From positions 1 to 50,788 of the forward strand of contig JAWXBK010000039.1 of NCBI GenBank assembly GCA_034439975.1: 50,788 bases of DNA, in the 5' to 3' direction. The notes under the pieces were generated by a model. It did not search any database. It was given only the letters and a program-made list of their open reading frames with translations, and was not told the origin of the DNA. The position numbers and the translations under genes are program-made. This document shows positions 16,576-25,462 of the stretch, in pieces (positions within the stretch are counted from its first letter, which is position 1; every line of letters starts with the position of its first letter). Source of the stretch: JAWXBK01 sp034439975. Its GTDB lineage: Bacteria; Pseudomonadota; Alphaproteobacteria; Dongiales; Dongiaceae.

Positions 16576-18269
16576 GATCCGCGCACCAGCTCTAGGAGCA
16601 GAACGGCGGCAAACAGCGCCACGATCGCCAGCGTCGCTACGCTCATCACCGGATCGCGCGCGAGCAGACCCTTCGGTCCGCCGCAGCGCAACAGCCACAG
16701 GACACCGGCTTCGGTGACCATCTCGCGGCCGATGCGCCCCACCGCGGCGAGATTCCCTGCCAGCATCAGCCCGCGCCGCGCCAGCGACGGCAGGAGCTTT
16801 CGATAGAGCCATTCCGCGTCGATGTTGATGCCGGGCAGCTCCGGCGGATACAGCCGATAGAGCTTGAGCCAGGTGAATGCCAGTGCCGAAAAGAACAGAA
16901 GCTGGCACTGCGTCAGGATATGCGCCCAGGTATAGGGCTCATACGTGACCGGGAACGGCAGCATGTCGTAGAGCAGCCGCGGATAAACGCCATTGAAGAT
17001 GCAAATCGCCGCGGCAATCGTCATGGCAATGAGCATCGGCGCCGGTGCCTCTTTGACGCGCAAACCGGAATCGTGCGCGAAGAAGGCGAAGAACGGAATC
17101 TTGATACCGGCATGGTGAAATACGCCAGCCGACGCAAACAGCAAGGCGAGCCAGACCCAGTCATAGCCACCGTCGAGCGCCGCCACCATGACCATCGATT
17201 TCGAGACGAACCCGGAGAAGAGCGGAAAAGCCGAAATCGATGCGGCACCGACGATGCAGAGCGCGGCGGTCTTGGGCATTGATTTGTAGAGCCCGCCGAG
17301 ATCGGAGCCGTTCATGCGGCCGGTTCGATAGAGCACCGCGCCCATGGACATGAACAGCAACCCCTTGAAGATCACATCGTTGAAGGCGTGGCTGATTGCG
17401 CCATTGATCGCGAGTTCGGTGCCGATACCGATACCGCAGACCATGAAGCCGAGCTGGTTGATCATGCTGTAGGCCAGCACGCGACGCAGGTCGTTCTCGA
17501 TCACCGCAAAGAAGATCGGAAACATCGTCATCGTCGCGCCGATATAGATCAGCGCCTCGGTGCCGGGATAAAGCCGGGCCAGCGCATAAATCGCGACCTT
17601 GGTGGTGAACGCGCTCATCAGCACGGCACCGGTCTCTGTCGCTTCCGCGTAGGAATCAGTGATCCAGTTGTGCAGCAGCGGGAACCCGCATTTGATCCCG
17701 AGTGCGAGGAAGATCAGCCAGCCGGCCCACCCCTCGAGCGCGATCGGATCCAGCCCGAGCGGCCGCCCCTCGCCGATCAGCGCCAGTACGCCCGCCAGCA
17801 GCAGCATGCCCGATCCGACCTGGATGATCAGGTACCGCATCGCGCTGAGCTCGGCACTGCGGGTGCGACGCGCCAGAACGAGGAAAACCGAGGTCAGCGC
17901 GAGGCCTTCCCAGAACAGGAACAAGATTAGCAGATCGCCGGCGAAAACGGCGCCGATGGCGCAGCCGGCATAGACCATGCCGGCGACATGCTGCAGCCGG
18001 TCTCGCATATGCAGTCCGTAGATCGCACCGATAAAGGCCGCAAGATGGAATAGCCAGCCGAACAGCATCGAAAGCCGGTCGCTTTCGACCAGAACGAAGT
18101 CGCGCCCGAGCATCGTGACGATCTCGACCGCATTTGGATCGAGATGCCAGAGATTGATCGCACCCAGGATCGGTGTCGCCACCATGATCGCGCCGCGCAG
18201 CCAGCCGCGGGTCGCTGCAGCCAAAGCCGCCCCGATGAAAAACGGCAGGAACGGCGCGAGGCTAGTCAT
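16572..18269 (-). CDS. Mrp/Mbh-like antiporter, third MrpD-type proton-channel subunit
   Basis: A 565-residue inner-membrane protein with about 14-16 predicted helices of the Complex I antiporter-like (Proton_antipo_M) family. Family residues are visible: the helix-5 glutamate in FLFWEGLALTSVFLVLA, the lysine in LALGIKCGFPLLHNWI, and DLRRVLAYSMINQLGFMVCG. The C-terminal extension after residue 455 (LTQCQLLFFSALAFTWLKLY) is longer than in the other two. It overlaps the preceding 89-residue gene by 8 bp. It likely forms one of the proton/cation pathways of the complex. Specificity (Na+, K+, H+) cannot be read from sequence. Confidence 0.85.
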   Translation of the reverse strand: MTSLAPFLPFFIGAALAAATRGWLRGAIMVATPILGAINLWHLDPNAVEIVTMLGRDFVLVESDRLSMLFGWLFHLAAFIGAIYGLHMRDRLQHVAGMVYAGCAIGAVFAGDLLILFLFWEGLALTSVFLVLARRTRSAELSAMRYLIIQVGSGMLLLAGVLALIGEGRPLGLDPIALEGWAGWLIFLALGIKCGFPLLHNWITDSYAEATETGAVLMSAFTTKVAIYALARLYPGTEALIYIGATMTMFPIFFAVIENDLRRVLAYSMINQLGFMVCGIGIGTELAINGAISHAFNDVIFKGLLFMSMGAVLYRTGRMNGSDLGGLYKSMPKTAALCIVGAASISAFPLFSGFVSKSMVMVAALDGGYDWVWLALLFASAGVFHHAGIKIPFFAFFAHDSGLRVKEAPAPMLIAMTIAAAICIFNGVYPRLLYDMLPFPVTYEPYTWAHILTQCQLLFFSALAFTWLKLYRLYPPELPGINIDAEWLYRKLLPSLARRGLMLAGNLAAVGRIGREMVTEAGVLWLLRCGGPKGLLARDPVMSVATLAIVALFAAVLLLELVRGS

Positions 18270-18531
18270 CGTAATAATCTTCCGGCCGCATCAGGATTTT
18301 GCGCAGCCCTTTCGCAATCAAAACCAGCAGAACGCAGGCAACGAAGCCGTAGAGCGCATAAAAGCCGAACAGCGATTCCCACGGATGGTCGGCATGGCGG
18401 TCGACCAGAAAATCGGCGGCGAGCACAATGATACAGGCGGCATAAAGCGCCAGGATCACGATGCGGACATTGCGCGGCCGATCGAACAGATGGCGACGCG
18501 TCGACGTTGGCTCTCGCGACTTTACACTCAT
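18262..18531 (-). CDS. Small two-helix membrane protein of the antiporter operon
   Basis: An 89-residue protein with a basic N-terminus (SREPTSTRRHLFDRPRN), two membrane helices (about 24-42 and 53-73) and an acidic tail MRPEDYYDD. It is not one of the canonical Mrp subunits A-G. It overlaps the second MrpD-type gene by 4 bp upstream and the third by 8 bp downstream, so it is translationally locked into the operon. I infer an accessory subunit or assembly factor of this antiporter. Confidence 0.75.
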   Translation of the reverse strand: MSVKSREPTSTRRHLFDRPRNVRIVILALYAACIIVLAADFLVDRHADHPWESLFGFYALYGFVACVLLVLIAKGLRKILMRPEDYYDD

Positions 18532-20012
18532 GGCAAAGCCCCTCCGGTGATCGCGCCGCCTAATAGCTCGAGGATGGAATCGGGAAACAGGAACAGCATC
18601 AGACAGCCGAGCGTGGTGATGCCGATTGCCAGTAGGCAGGCCAACGGCGCTTCGCGACGGACGAGGCTATCGTCCGCCCGCGCCGACCGAAAGAATGCCC
18701 GAAACGGAATCGGGAGCAGATAGAAAATATTGAGCAAGGTGCTGATCGCGAATATGGCCACCAGCCACGCACTGCCACCGAACCAGGCGCCCTCGATCAG
18801 GTAATACTTGCTCCACAGACCCGCGAGCGGTGGCATACCGATAATACTGAGGCTGCCGATCAGGAAGGCGGTCATCGTCCAGGGCATCGTGCGCCCGAGC
18901 CCATCGAGTTCACTCACGCGCGACTTGTGCGCTGTGACCAGGATTGCCCCGGCACAAAAGAACAAAGTGATCTTTCCAAAGGCGTGCGTTGCGATATGCA
19001 TGCCGCCGCCGAGGAAACCGGCCCGATCCGCAATCAGCGCCGCCAACACGATGTAGGAGAGCTGGCTCACCGTTGAGTAAGCCAGCCGCGCCTTCAGATT
19101 GTCCTGCGTGATCGCAATCAGCGACGCGGCGATCACGGTGAACGCAGCCACGATCTGCAAGGCCACAGTTGCATCCAGCCCCCTCACAAGGTCGAACCCG
19201 AAGATATACGTAACGATCTTCAGGATGCTGAACACGCCGGCCTTCACGACAGCGACCGCATGCAGCAGCGCGCTGACCGGTGTCGGCGCCACCATCGCGG
19301 CGGGCAGCCAGCGATGAAACGGCATTACCGCTGCCTTGCCAATACCGAAGACATAGAGCACCAGCAGCAGGCCTGCGATTCCGCCCGTCACCTTGCCGTC
19401 GAGGATCCCGCCGGACCGGAACTCCAACGTGCCGGCGACCGCATAGGTTCCGATGATGGCGATAAGAAACAGACCGATCGAAGTTCCAACCAGGATCCCG
19501 AGATAGATCCGTCCGGCGCGCTTGGCTGCGCTGGTGCCGTAATGCGTCACCAGCGGAAAGGTCGACAATGTCAGCGCCTCGTAGAACACGAAGAGCGTCA
19601 GCAGATTGCCGGCAAAGGCGATCCCCATCGTCGCCGCGATCGCGACAGCGAAGAACGCGTAGAAGCGCGTCTGGCTCTTCTCCCGATGGGCACGCATGTA
19701 ACCGATCGAATAAACCGAGGTGACGATCCAGAGCCCGCTCGCCACCAGCGCGAACAGCATGCCGAGCGGCTCCACCGTCAACTCGAGTGGTAATCCGACG
19801 ATCGGCCGGGCCAGCACCAGATTGAGTGTCGCACCACCCTGCATGGCGCAGGCGATCATCAGCACATCGACGAACAGCGCCACGCCGGTTATCAGCGTTG
19901 CCGCCTCGCGGGCGTTCGGCCAGCGCCGCAGCAGGACGATGGCGATCGCGCCGAACAGCGGAATCGCAACGGCCAGCAGCATCAGGACGCCATTTGAAGA
20001 GAGTGCGCTCAT
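18528..20012 (-). CDS. Mrp/Mbh-like antiporter, second MrpD-type subunit
   Basis: A 494-residue polytopic protein of the Proton_antipo_M family. It shows LFVFYEALTLSTFPLVTHYG (helix-5 Glu), GIGKAAVMPFHRWLPAAMVAPTPVS with the channel Lys and His, and NLKARLAYSTVSQLSYIVLA. The motif PFHRWLPAAMVAPTPVSALLHAV is closer to the NuoL/MrpA-type half than to MrpD, so this protein may partly replace the missing MrpA. Starts and stops overlap both neighbours by 4 bp. Confidence 0.85.
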   Translation of the reverse strand: MSALSSNGVLMLLAVAIPLFGAIAIVLLRRWPNAREAATLITGVALFVDVLMIACAMQGGATLNLVLARPIVGLPLELTVEPLGMLFALVASGLWIVTSVYSIGYMRAHREKSQTRFYAFFAVAIAATMGIAFAGNLLTLFVFYEALTLSTFPLVTHYGTSAAKRAGRIYLGILVGTSIGLFLIAIIGTYAVAGTLEFRSGGILDGKVTGGIAGLLLVLYVFGIGKAAVMPFHRWLPAAMVAPTPVSALLHAVAVVKAGVFSILKIVTYIFGFDLVRGLDATVALQIVAAFTVIAASLIAITQDNLKARLAYSTVSQLSYIVLAALIADRAGFLGGGMHIATHAFGKITLFFCAGAILVTAHKSRVSELDGLGRTMPWTMTAFLIGSLSIIGMPPLAGLWSKYYLIEGAWFGGSAWLVAIFAISTLLNIFYLLPIPFRAFFRSARADDSLVRREAPLACLLAIGITTLGCLMLFLFPDSILELLGGAITGGALP

Positions 20013-21487
20013 AAACCGACATCCAGAAACACGACCGCACGCGATGCGATCTCGACGGTGAATTCGGTCGAGATGCCGAGCAGGACACAGAGTAGCGCCA
20101 ATGCCGCCGTCGGCAGCAGCAGCTGCAACGGCGCTTCCTTGATCGGGCGGTTATCGGTTGCCGTCTCGAAATAGGCGACTTCGATCACGCGCCACATATA
20201 GATGACCGCGAGCAGCGAACTCGCGACCACGAGAATGGCAATCGGCCAAAGCCCCGCCTCGATCGCGCCGAGCACCAGATACCACTTGCTGATGAAGCCG
20301 ACAGTCAGCGGCACGCCGATCAGCGACAGCCCTGCCACGACAAAACAGGCCATCGTCAGCGGCATGCGTCTTCCAAGGCCGCGGAACTGCGTCATGTTCG
20401 CACCGCCCAGCCGAAGAATGACCGATGCCATTACCAGAAACAGCGCGCCCTTCATCAGCCCGTGGTTGAAGATATGGACGATCGCGGCAATCAAGCCGTC
20501 GCGATTGTCGAGGCCGATGCCCAGCGCGATGTAACCGACCTGCGCAATGCTGGAATAAGCCAGCATCCGTTTCAGATCGTTCTGCCAGATCGCGACCAGC
20601 GACCCCAAAATGGCGCCGGCGACACCGGCAGGGATCAGAACCCAGGCGATTCCCATATGGCCAAAAGCGAACTCGTCGCCGAACACCGTGTAGATGAAGC
20701 GGATAAGAATATAGGCGCCGAGTTTCGTCGCCGTCGCACCGAAGAAAGCCGACACCATCGATGGCGCATGGGTGTAGGCATTGGGCAGCCAGATATGCGC
20801 CGGGAACAGGGCGAACTTGATTGCGGCGCCGACGAGGATGAAAGCGAGCGCCGCCTGCAACGGGCGACTGCCCTCCAACGTCTGTATTCGTCCGGCCATG
20901 TCTGCCATGTTGAGCGTGCCGGTCACCATGTAGATCAGCCCGACGCCGATCAGGATAAAGGTCGCGCCGATGGTGCCCTGGATCAGATAATTGAGCGCGG
21001 CCGGTAGCGAGCGACGGTCGGATCCCATTGCGACCAGCGCATAGCTCGCGAGCGAGGCGATCTCGAGAAACACATACAGGTTGAACGCATCGCCGGTCAT
21101 GACGATGCCGAGCATCCCCGTCAGCACCAGGAGGGTAACCGCGAAGAAGAATCGCTTGGCACGCCGCACCACTTCGCTGCCGATGCCGAGCAACGTGCCG
21201 GGCATGATGATCGCCGCCATACCGGAAACCAGCACCAGCATCATTGCGCTCAGTGGATCGACGACATAGACGATGCCCCAGGGGGGCGCCCATCCGCCCA
21301 GCGCATACACGACGACCCCTTGCGACAACACCTGCTCCATGAGAAGGAGTGCCATCGCGAAAGTCGCCCACGCGACGGCTATGGCAAACCAGTAAGGGAA
21401 CCGTGTCCGCAGTAAGAGGGCGCAGATCGGCGCCGCAACCAGCGGCACGGCCACAATCAGCGCGGGAAGATGCTCAAGCAGACGCAT
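20009..21487 (-). CDS. mnhD: Mrp/Mbh-like antiporter, MrpD-type subunit
   Basis: A 492-residue polytopic inner-membrane protein, the one of the three closest to classical MrpD/MnhD and directly after mnhC, as in normal mrp operons. Visible are LYVFLEIASLASYALVAMG (helix-5 Glu), AIKFALFPAHIWLPNAYTHA (channel Lys) and NDLKRMLAYSSIAQVGYIALG. It overlaps the mnhC stop by 14 bp and the next gene by 4 bp. It would provide a proton pathway within the hetero-oligomeric complex. Confidence 0.88.
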   Translation of the reverse strand: MRLLEHLPALIVAVPLVAAPICALLLRTRFPYWFAIAVAWATFAMALLLMEQVLSQGVVVYALGGWAPPWGIVYVVDPLSAMMLVLVSGMAAIIMPGTLLGIGSEVVRRAKRFFFAVTLLVLTGMLGIVMTGDAFNLYVFLEIASLASYALVAMGSDRRSLPAALNYLIQGTIGATFILIGVGLIYMVTGTLNMADMAGRIQTLEGSRPLQAALAFILVGAAIKFALFPAHIWLPNAYTHAPSMVSAFFGATATKLGAYILIRFIYTVFGDEFAFGHMGIAWVLIPAGVAGAILGSLVAIWQNDLKRMLAYSSIAQVGYIALGIGLDNRDGLIAAIVHIFNHGLMKGALFLVMASVILRLGGANMTQFRGLGRRMPLTMACFVVAGLSLIGVPLTVGFISKWYLVLGAIEAGLWPIAILVVASSLLAVIYMWRVIEVAYFETATDNRPIKEAPLQLLLPTAALALLCVLLGISTEFTVEIASRAVVFLDVGL

Positions 21488-21857
21488 CAGCGTCCGATGC
21501 GTCGAGATCGACGATGTCGTCTTCTTCGATCGACCCGTAGGCTTCGCGGATGCGCACGATCAGCGTCAGTGCGACCGATGTTACCGACACAGACACGACG
21601 ATCGCGGTGAGGATCAGCACATGCGGCAGAGGATTCGAATACAAGGTCCGCCCCGCTTCCTTAATCGGCGCAGTTCCCCCAGTCACATACCCCATCTGGA
21701 TGTAGAGGAGGAACACGGCGGTCTGAAAGATGTTGAGACCAACGACCTTCTTGATGAGATTGCGCCGGGTCATCGTAATGTATAGACCGATGGCGAGCAG
21801 GGCCGCCGCTCCCCACTGGATCGCGTGGCCGATGACGAATTCGTACAGCTCGATCAT
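21474..21857 (-). CDS. mnhC: Cation/proton antiporter subunit C (MnhC/MrpC, NuoK-like)
   Basis: A 127-residue protein with three membrane helices, homologous to NuoK. Typical segments are GLYITMTRRNLIKKVVGLNIFQTAVFLLY and LPHVLILTAIVVSVSVTSVALTLIVRI. The acidic C-terminal tail (SIEEDDIVDLDASDADASA) is longer than usual and overlaps the next gene. The start overlaps the mnhB stop (ATGA). Confidence 0.9.
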   Translation of the reverse strand: MIELYEFVIGHAIQWGAAALLAIGLYITMTRRNLIKKVVGLNIFQTAVFLLYIQMGYVTGGTAPIKEAGRTLYSNPLPHVLILTAIVVSVSVTSVALTLIVRIREAYGSIEEDDIVDLDASDADASA

Positions 21858-22276
21858 CGGGAGTAGCGCTCGGCGAAGGTGAAGAAGATCGCCATCAACA
21901 CGCCGGATACGGTGATGCCGACGCCGAGTTCGACCAGCAAAATGCCAAGATGCTGCCCGTGCGCCGGGTCTTGCGTATCGAAGACGCTGTAATCGAGAAA
22001 CGATCCGCCGGCCACGATCGCCGCAAAGCCGACCCCGGCATAAAGCATGACACCGAGCGATACCATCGCCGCCACGATGCCGACCGGCATGGCGCGGAGG
22101 GTCGGGATCATGCCGAAGACGATGGCGTAGACGATGAACGCGGTGGCAAAGATCACGCCGGCCTGGAACCCGCCGCCCGGCCCGAAATCGCCGTGCATCT
22201 GCACGTAGAGTGCAAACAGCAGGATGAACGGCACCAGCATCTTGGTGATGACGCGGACGATCAGATGCTCGTTCAT
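21854..22276 (-). CDS. mnhB: Cation/proton antiporter subunit B (MnhB/MrpB domain)
   Basis: A 140-residue membrane protein. The diagnostic N-terminal half reads KMLVPFILLFALYVQMHGDFGPGGGFQAGVI, the MnhB signature with its Gly-rich loop. Four helices are expected. It overlaps both its neighbours by 4 bp. In the complex MrpB packs against the MrpA C-terminal region, whose role here is probably taken by the DUF4040 protein just upstream. Confidence 0.9.
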   Translation of the reverse strand: MNEHLIVRVITKMLVPFILLFALYVQMHGDFGPGGGFQAGVIFATAFIVYAIVFGMIPTLRAMPVGIVAAMVSLGVMLYAGVGFAAIVAGGSFLDYSVFDTQDPAHGQHLGILLVELGVGITVSGVLMAIFFTFAERYSR

Positions 22277-22815
22277 CGCTCGTCGCGCCCCCAGCGCCAG
22301 AGAAGCGCGATCACGCCGATGCCGGCCGTGAAGATGACCGTCACCTCGCCCAGCGTGTCATAGCCGCGATAGCTGGCGAGGATCGATGTCACCATATTCG
22401 GAACGCCGGTTTCCACCGGTCCCTGGGCGATGTAGCGCGGTGCCACATGGAGATGAATCGGCGCTGCGGGGTCACCCAGCATTGGCATATGGAGGGTCGC
22501 ATAGACGAACGCGAGGCCGACGATGATGGCGACGATCAATGCCGCCCCGTCGCGGAGGCGGTTGCGTGGTTTGGCCGCCTCGCGCCGCGTTGTGAGCGAC
22601 ATGGCGGCCAGCATCAGCGTGAGCGTGATCCCCGCTCCCACCGATGCCTCGGTGAACGCGACGTCGACCGCGTCGAGCACCGTGAACACGAGCGCCATCA
22701 TCAGCGAGTACACGCCGCTCAGGATCGCGATCGCGAGCAGGCTCCGCAACCGGACGATGGTCAGCGCCAGCGCGATCAGCAGCAATACCGGAATGACGGC
22801 GATGAGGCGTTCCAT
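22273..22815 (-). CDS. DUF4040 (MbhD/MbhE-like) antiporter subunit
   Basis: A 180-residue membrane protein equivalent to the C-terminal part of MrpA: an MbhD-type DUF4040 domain (LLAIAILSGVYSLMMALVFTVLDAVDVAFTEASVGAG) followed by an MbhE-like region (TSILASYRGYDTLGEVTVIFTAGIGVIALL). In classical mrp operons this module is fused behind the NuoL-like domain of MrpA; here it is free-standing, as in Mbh/Mbx hydrogenase-type clusters. It starts 3 bp after mnhG ends and overlaps mnhB by 4 bp. Confidence 0.82.
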   Translation of the reverse strand: MERLIAVIPVLLLIALALTIVRLRSLLAIAILSGVYSLMMALVFTVLDAVDVAFTEASVGAGITLTLMLAAMSLTTRREAAKPRNRLRDGAALIVAIIVGLAFVYATLHMPMLGDPAAPIHLHVAPRYIAQGPVETGVPNMVTSILASYRGYDTLGEVTVIFTAGIGVIALLWRWGRDER

Positions 22816-22818
22816 CGC

Positions 22819-23154
22819 TCAGTCCCCGTCCTCGTCGGGGTGCTGGTTCTTCGCTGGATCATCGGGCGAGAGGCCACCGATCAAAGCCGCATGCGCCACC
22901 GCATGGCTCGCCGTCGGTGTCGTGAAGAACAGAAAAATACCGATGAGCAGCAGCTTCACCGTCACTAGAGTGAAACCGGCCTGCAGTGCCATGCCAAGTA
23001 GCAGCAGGGCTGCACCACCCGTATCCGCCACACTGGCGCCGTGCAAGCGGGTAAACAGGTCAGGCAACCGGAGCATGCCGACTCCGCTGACGAGCATGAA
23101 GAACCCGCCCCCGAGCATTAGCGCCCAGCTCAATATGTCCACAGCGAGGCTCAC
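22819..23154 (-). CDS. mnhG: Cation/proton antiporter subunit G
   Basis: A 111-residue protein with three helices. The family hallmark is GVGMLRLPDLFTRLHGASVADTGG. The tail after residue 95 is hydrophilic (DPAKNQHPDEDGD). It overlaps mnhF by 4 bp (ATGA). Order E-F-G at the front of the operon, then DUF4040-B-C-D, is a non-classical arrangement found with MrpA-less complexes. Confidence 0.9.
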   Translation of the reverse strand: MSLAVDILSWALMLGGGFFMLVSGVGMLRLPDLFTRLHGASVADTGGAALLLLGMALQAGFTLVTVKLLLIGIFLFFTTPTASHAVAHAALIGGLSPDDPAKNQHPDEDGD

Positions 23155-23414
23155 CGCGCATCCCCCAAAAACCCGTGCTTGAAGAACTTAAGTGCTGCCA
23201 GGGTCCCCACGAAATTGATCAGTGCATAGACCAGCGCCAGGTCCAGAAACGCCGGGCGATCGACCAGAAAGCCCGCAAGAGCAATCAAGATGACCGTCAT
23301 CGTGCCAGTTACATTTACCGCGAGGATTCGGTCGTAAGGTGTCGGTCCGCGCACCGCACGGATCAGCACGAGCACCATGCCCGCCATGACCAGGAAGATG
23401 GTGGCACTGAACAT
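23151..23414 (-). CDS. mnhF: Cation/proton antiporter subunit F
   Basis: An 87-residue protein with three helices. Diagnostic are LIRAVRGPTPYDRILAVNVTGTMTVILIA and the aspartate in AFLDLALVYALINFVGTLA. Its ATG shares a base with the mnhE stop codon (TAATG), and its stop overlaps mnhG. Confidence 0.9.
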   Translation of the reverse strand: MFSATIFLVMAGMVLVLIRAVRGPTPYDRILAVNVTGTMTVILIALAGFLVDRPAFLDLALVYALINFVGTLAALKFFKHGFLGDAR

Positions 23415-23896
23415 TAACCCTTGCCTTCCATGCGGGTGACGCGGCGGTCCATGTCGCCCGCCAGCAGGCTCTCAAGACTGGTCCGGTTGAGCGCGTGAAC
23501 ATGGATACGGCCGGGATAGACCGACAGGCTCACCGTGCCGGGTGTCAGGGTGATGGAGTTTGCAAAGGTCACGATTCCCACATCGCTATGCTGGCTCGCG
23601 GGGATCATGCCGCATGCCGGGTCGATCGCCAGCCGTGGCGAAAGGATACGGCGCGCGACATCGATATTGGAAAGCGCGATTTGCCAGAACAGCCAAGGAT
23701 AGTACAGCAACGCCCGCGTCGAGAGATGCACCGGATGGCCTTCGCCGTCGATGACATCCATGCGATGAGCAATGACCACAACCAGCAAACAGCAAACCGC
23801 ACCGGCGATCATCAGAAACGGCTCCCAGATGCCTGAAAGCAGCAGCCATGTTCCATAGAGGAACAGGAAAAGACTTGCGGTGCGCGCCGAGATCAT
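23414..23896 (-). CDS. mnhE: Cation/proton antiporter subunit E
   Basis: A 160-residue membrane protein, first gene of the operon. The start at 23896 (MISARTASLF) is supported by GGAGG five bases upstream and by where the first helix begins; the frame stays open 35 codons further upstream, but that extension looks spurious. Two N-terminal helices are followed by the soluble MnhE domain, with FANSITLTPGTVSLSVYPGRIHVHAL as signature. It is divergent from coxG with a 274 bp gap. Confidence 0.88.
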   Translation of the reverse strand: MISARTASLFLFLYGTWLLLSGIWEPFLMIAGAVCCLLVVVIAHRMDVIDGEGHPVHLSTRALLYYPWLFWQIALSNIDVARRILSPRLAIDPACGMIPASQHSDVGIVTFANSITLTPGTVSLSVYPGRIHVHALNRTSLESLLAGDMDRRVTRMEGKG

Positions 23897-24170
23897 CCAA
23901 CCCTCCACTACTTTCGCCACCCGGCAAGCGGCGGCCATCGCGACCGCACACGCGGGCCGGCGAACGCGGGCAATTATGCCGAACCGCCTCCCTCGGGCCA
24001 AGAAAAACAGGATCGTCGGGCTCGCGACCGTTCACAGGTACTGCGCAGCATGGGCACCGACGTGCGAATCGACGCATTCGGATGCGGTGGCGCGGGGCGA
24101 CGACAAGAATGGTCATCTGCCGCCTATCGGCTATGATTGCGCTGCCACCCTGGCCAACCAAGGAGACGTC

Positions 24171-24827
24171 ATGGATCTGACCGGCGAGTATCGCATCGCG
24201 GCGCCGCGCGCGGTCGTCTGGAAAGCGCTCAACGATCCGGAGATTCTGCGGGCGGCAATTCCGGGCTGTGAATCGCTGGAGAAAGTGTCGGATACCGAAA
24301 TGACCGCCAAAGTCGCGATCAAGATCGGGCCGGTCTCGGCCAAGTTCGCCGGTAAAGTTACGCTCTCCGATCTCGATCCGCCGAAAGGCTATCGGATCAC
24401 CGGCGAGGGTCAGGGCGGCGCGGCTGGTTTCGCGCGGGGAACGGCCCAGGTCACGCTGGAAGAGGACGGCGGCGCAACTGTGTTGCGCTACAACGCCGAC
24501 GCATCGGTAGGCGGCAAAATGGCGCAGATCGGATCGCGGCTGGTTCAGGGCGCCGCCCAGAAGACGGCGAACGAATTTTTCGGCCGTTTTTCCGAGCTCG
24601 TTGCCGACAGCGACGCCGCGAGGAATGCGCCCCCTGCTGAGATGCCCGCAACGGTCGCCGCGACGAACCCGAGCGCCGAAACTGCAATGGACGCACCGAC
24701 GAAACCCGCGCACACCGTGACCGTCGCCGACGACGGGCCGCGCCGCAGTCTCAGTCCCTGGGCATGGATCGGCGGCCTCGTCGTTATCGTGGCCTTGCTG
24801 CTGGCGTGGTTTGAATTCGCCGATTAA
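24171..24827 (+). CDS. coxG: CoxG family protein (CO dehydrogenase subunit G-like)
   Basis: A 218-residue protein with an SRPBCC/CoxG domain (residues 1-145; MDLTGEYRIAAPRAVVWKAL, then PGCESLEKVSDTEMTAKV, KGYRITGEGQG) followed by an Ala/Pro/Thr-rich linker and one C-terminal membrane helix (WAWIGGLVVIVALLLAWFEF). CoxG proteins have been reported to recruit CO dehydrogenase to the membrane; the tail fits that. The start has AAGGAGA 4-11 bases upstream. The frame runs open far upstream through the divergent intergenic region, which is not coding. It precedes coxS by 163 bp. Confidence 0.88.
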   Translation: MDLTGEYRIAAPRAVVWKALNDPEILRAAIPGCESLEKVSDTEMTAKVAIKIGPVSAKFAGKVTLSDLDPPKGYRITGEGQGGAAGFARGTAQVTLEEDGGATVLRYNADASVGGKMAQIGSRLVQGAAQKTANEFFGRFSELVADSDAARNAPPAEMPATVAATNPSAETAMDAPTKPAHTVTVADDGPRRSLSPWAWIGGLVVIVALLLAWFEFAD

Positions 24828-24831
24828 ACGC

Positions 24832-24853
24832 CGGCGGCCTCGGCGCGCCGCCG
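24832..24853 (+). terminator. GC-rich hairpin after coxG
   Basis: CGGCGGC (24832-24838) pairs with GCCGCCG (24847-24853) around an 8-base loop, 4 bp after the coxG stop and followed by CCCTGTTTCTC. It may attenuate transcription between coxG and coxS. A TTGACC at 24865-24870 with a poor -10 17 bp later (GACACT) could be a separate coxSLM promoter. Confidence 0.3.
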
Positions 24854-24990
24854 CCCTGTTTCTCTTGACCTCGCCGGAGCGTCAATCGACACTGATGCGG
24901 GGAGACCGTTCGCCCTGCAAGGGGGTGGACGATCGCAGACTGCGGCGGAATCGCGGGCCAACACTCGCGACCGCATCATAGGAGAAAGCC

Positions 24991-25458
<468 letters not shown>

Positions 25459-25462
25459 TGTC

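Noticed and set aside
16576..16908. Long N-terminal extension of the DUF192 protein
   Set aside because: It lies wholly inside the antiporter gene in another frame; GTG 16575 with a signal peptide is the better start.
23880..24170. N-terminal extension of coxG by 97 codons
   Set aside because: It overlaps the mnhE start on the other strand; AAGGAGA and domain homology place the start at 24171.
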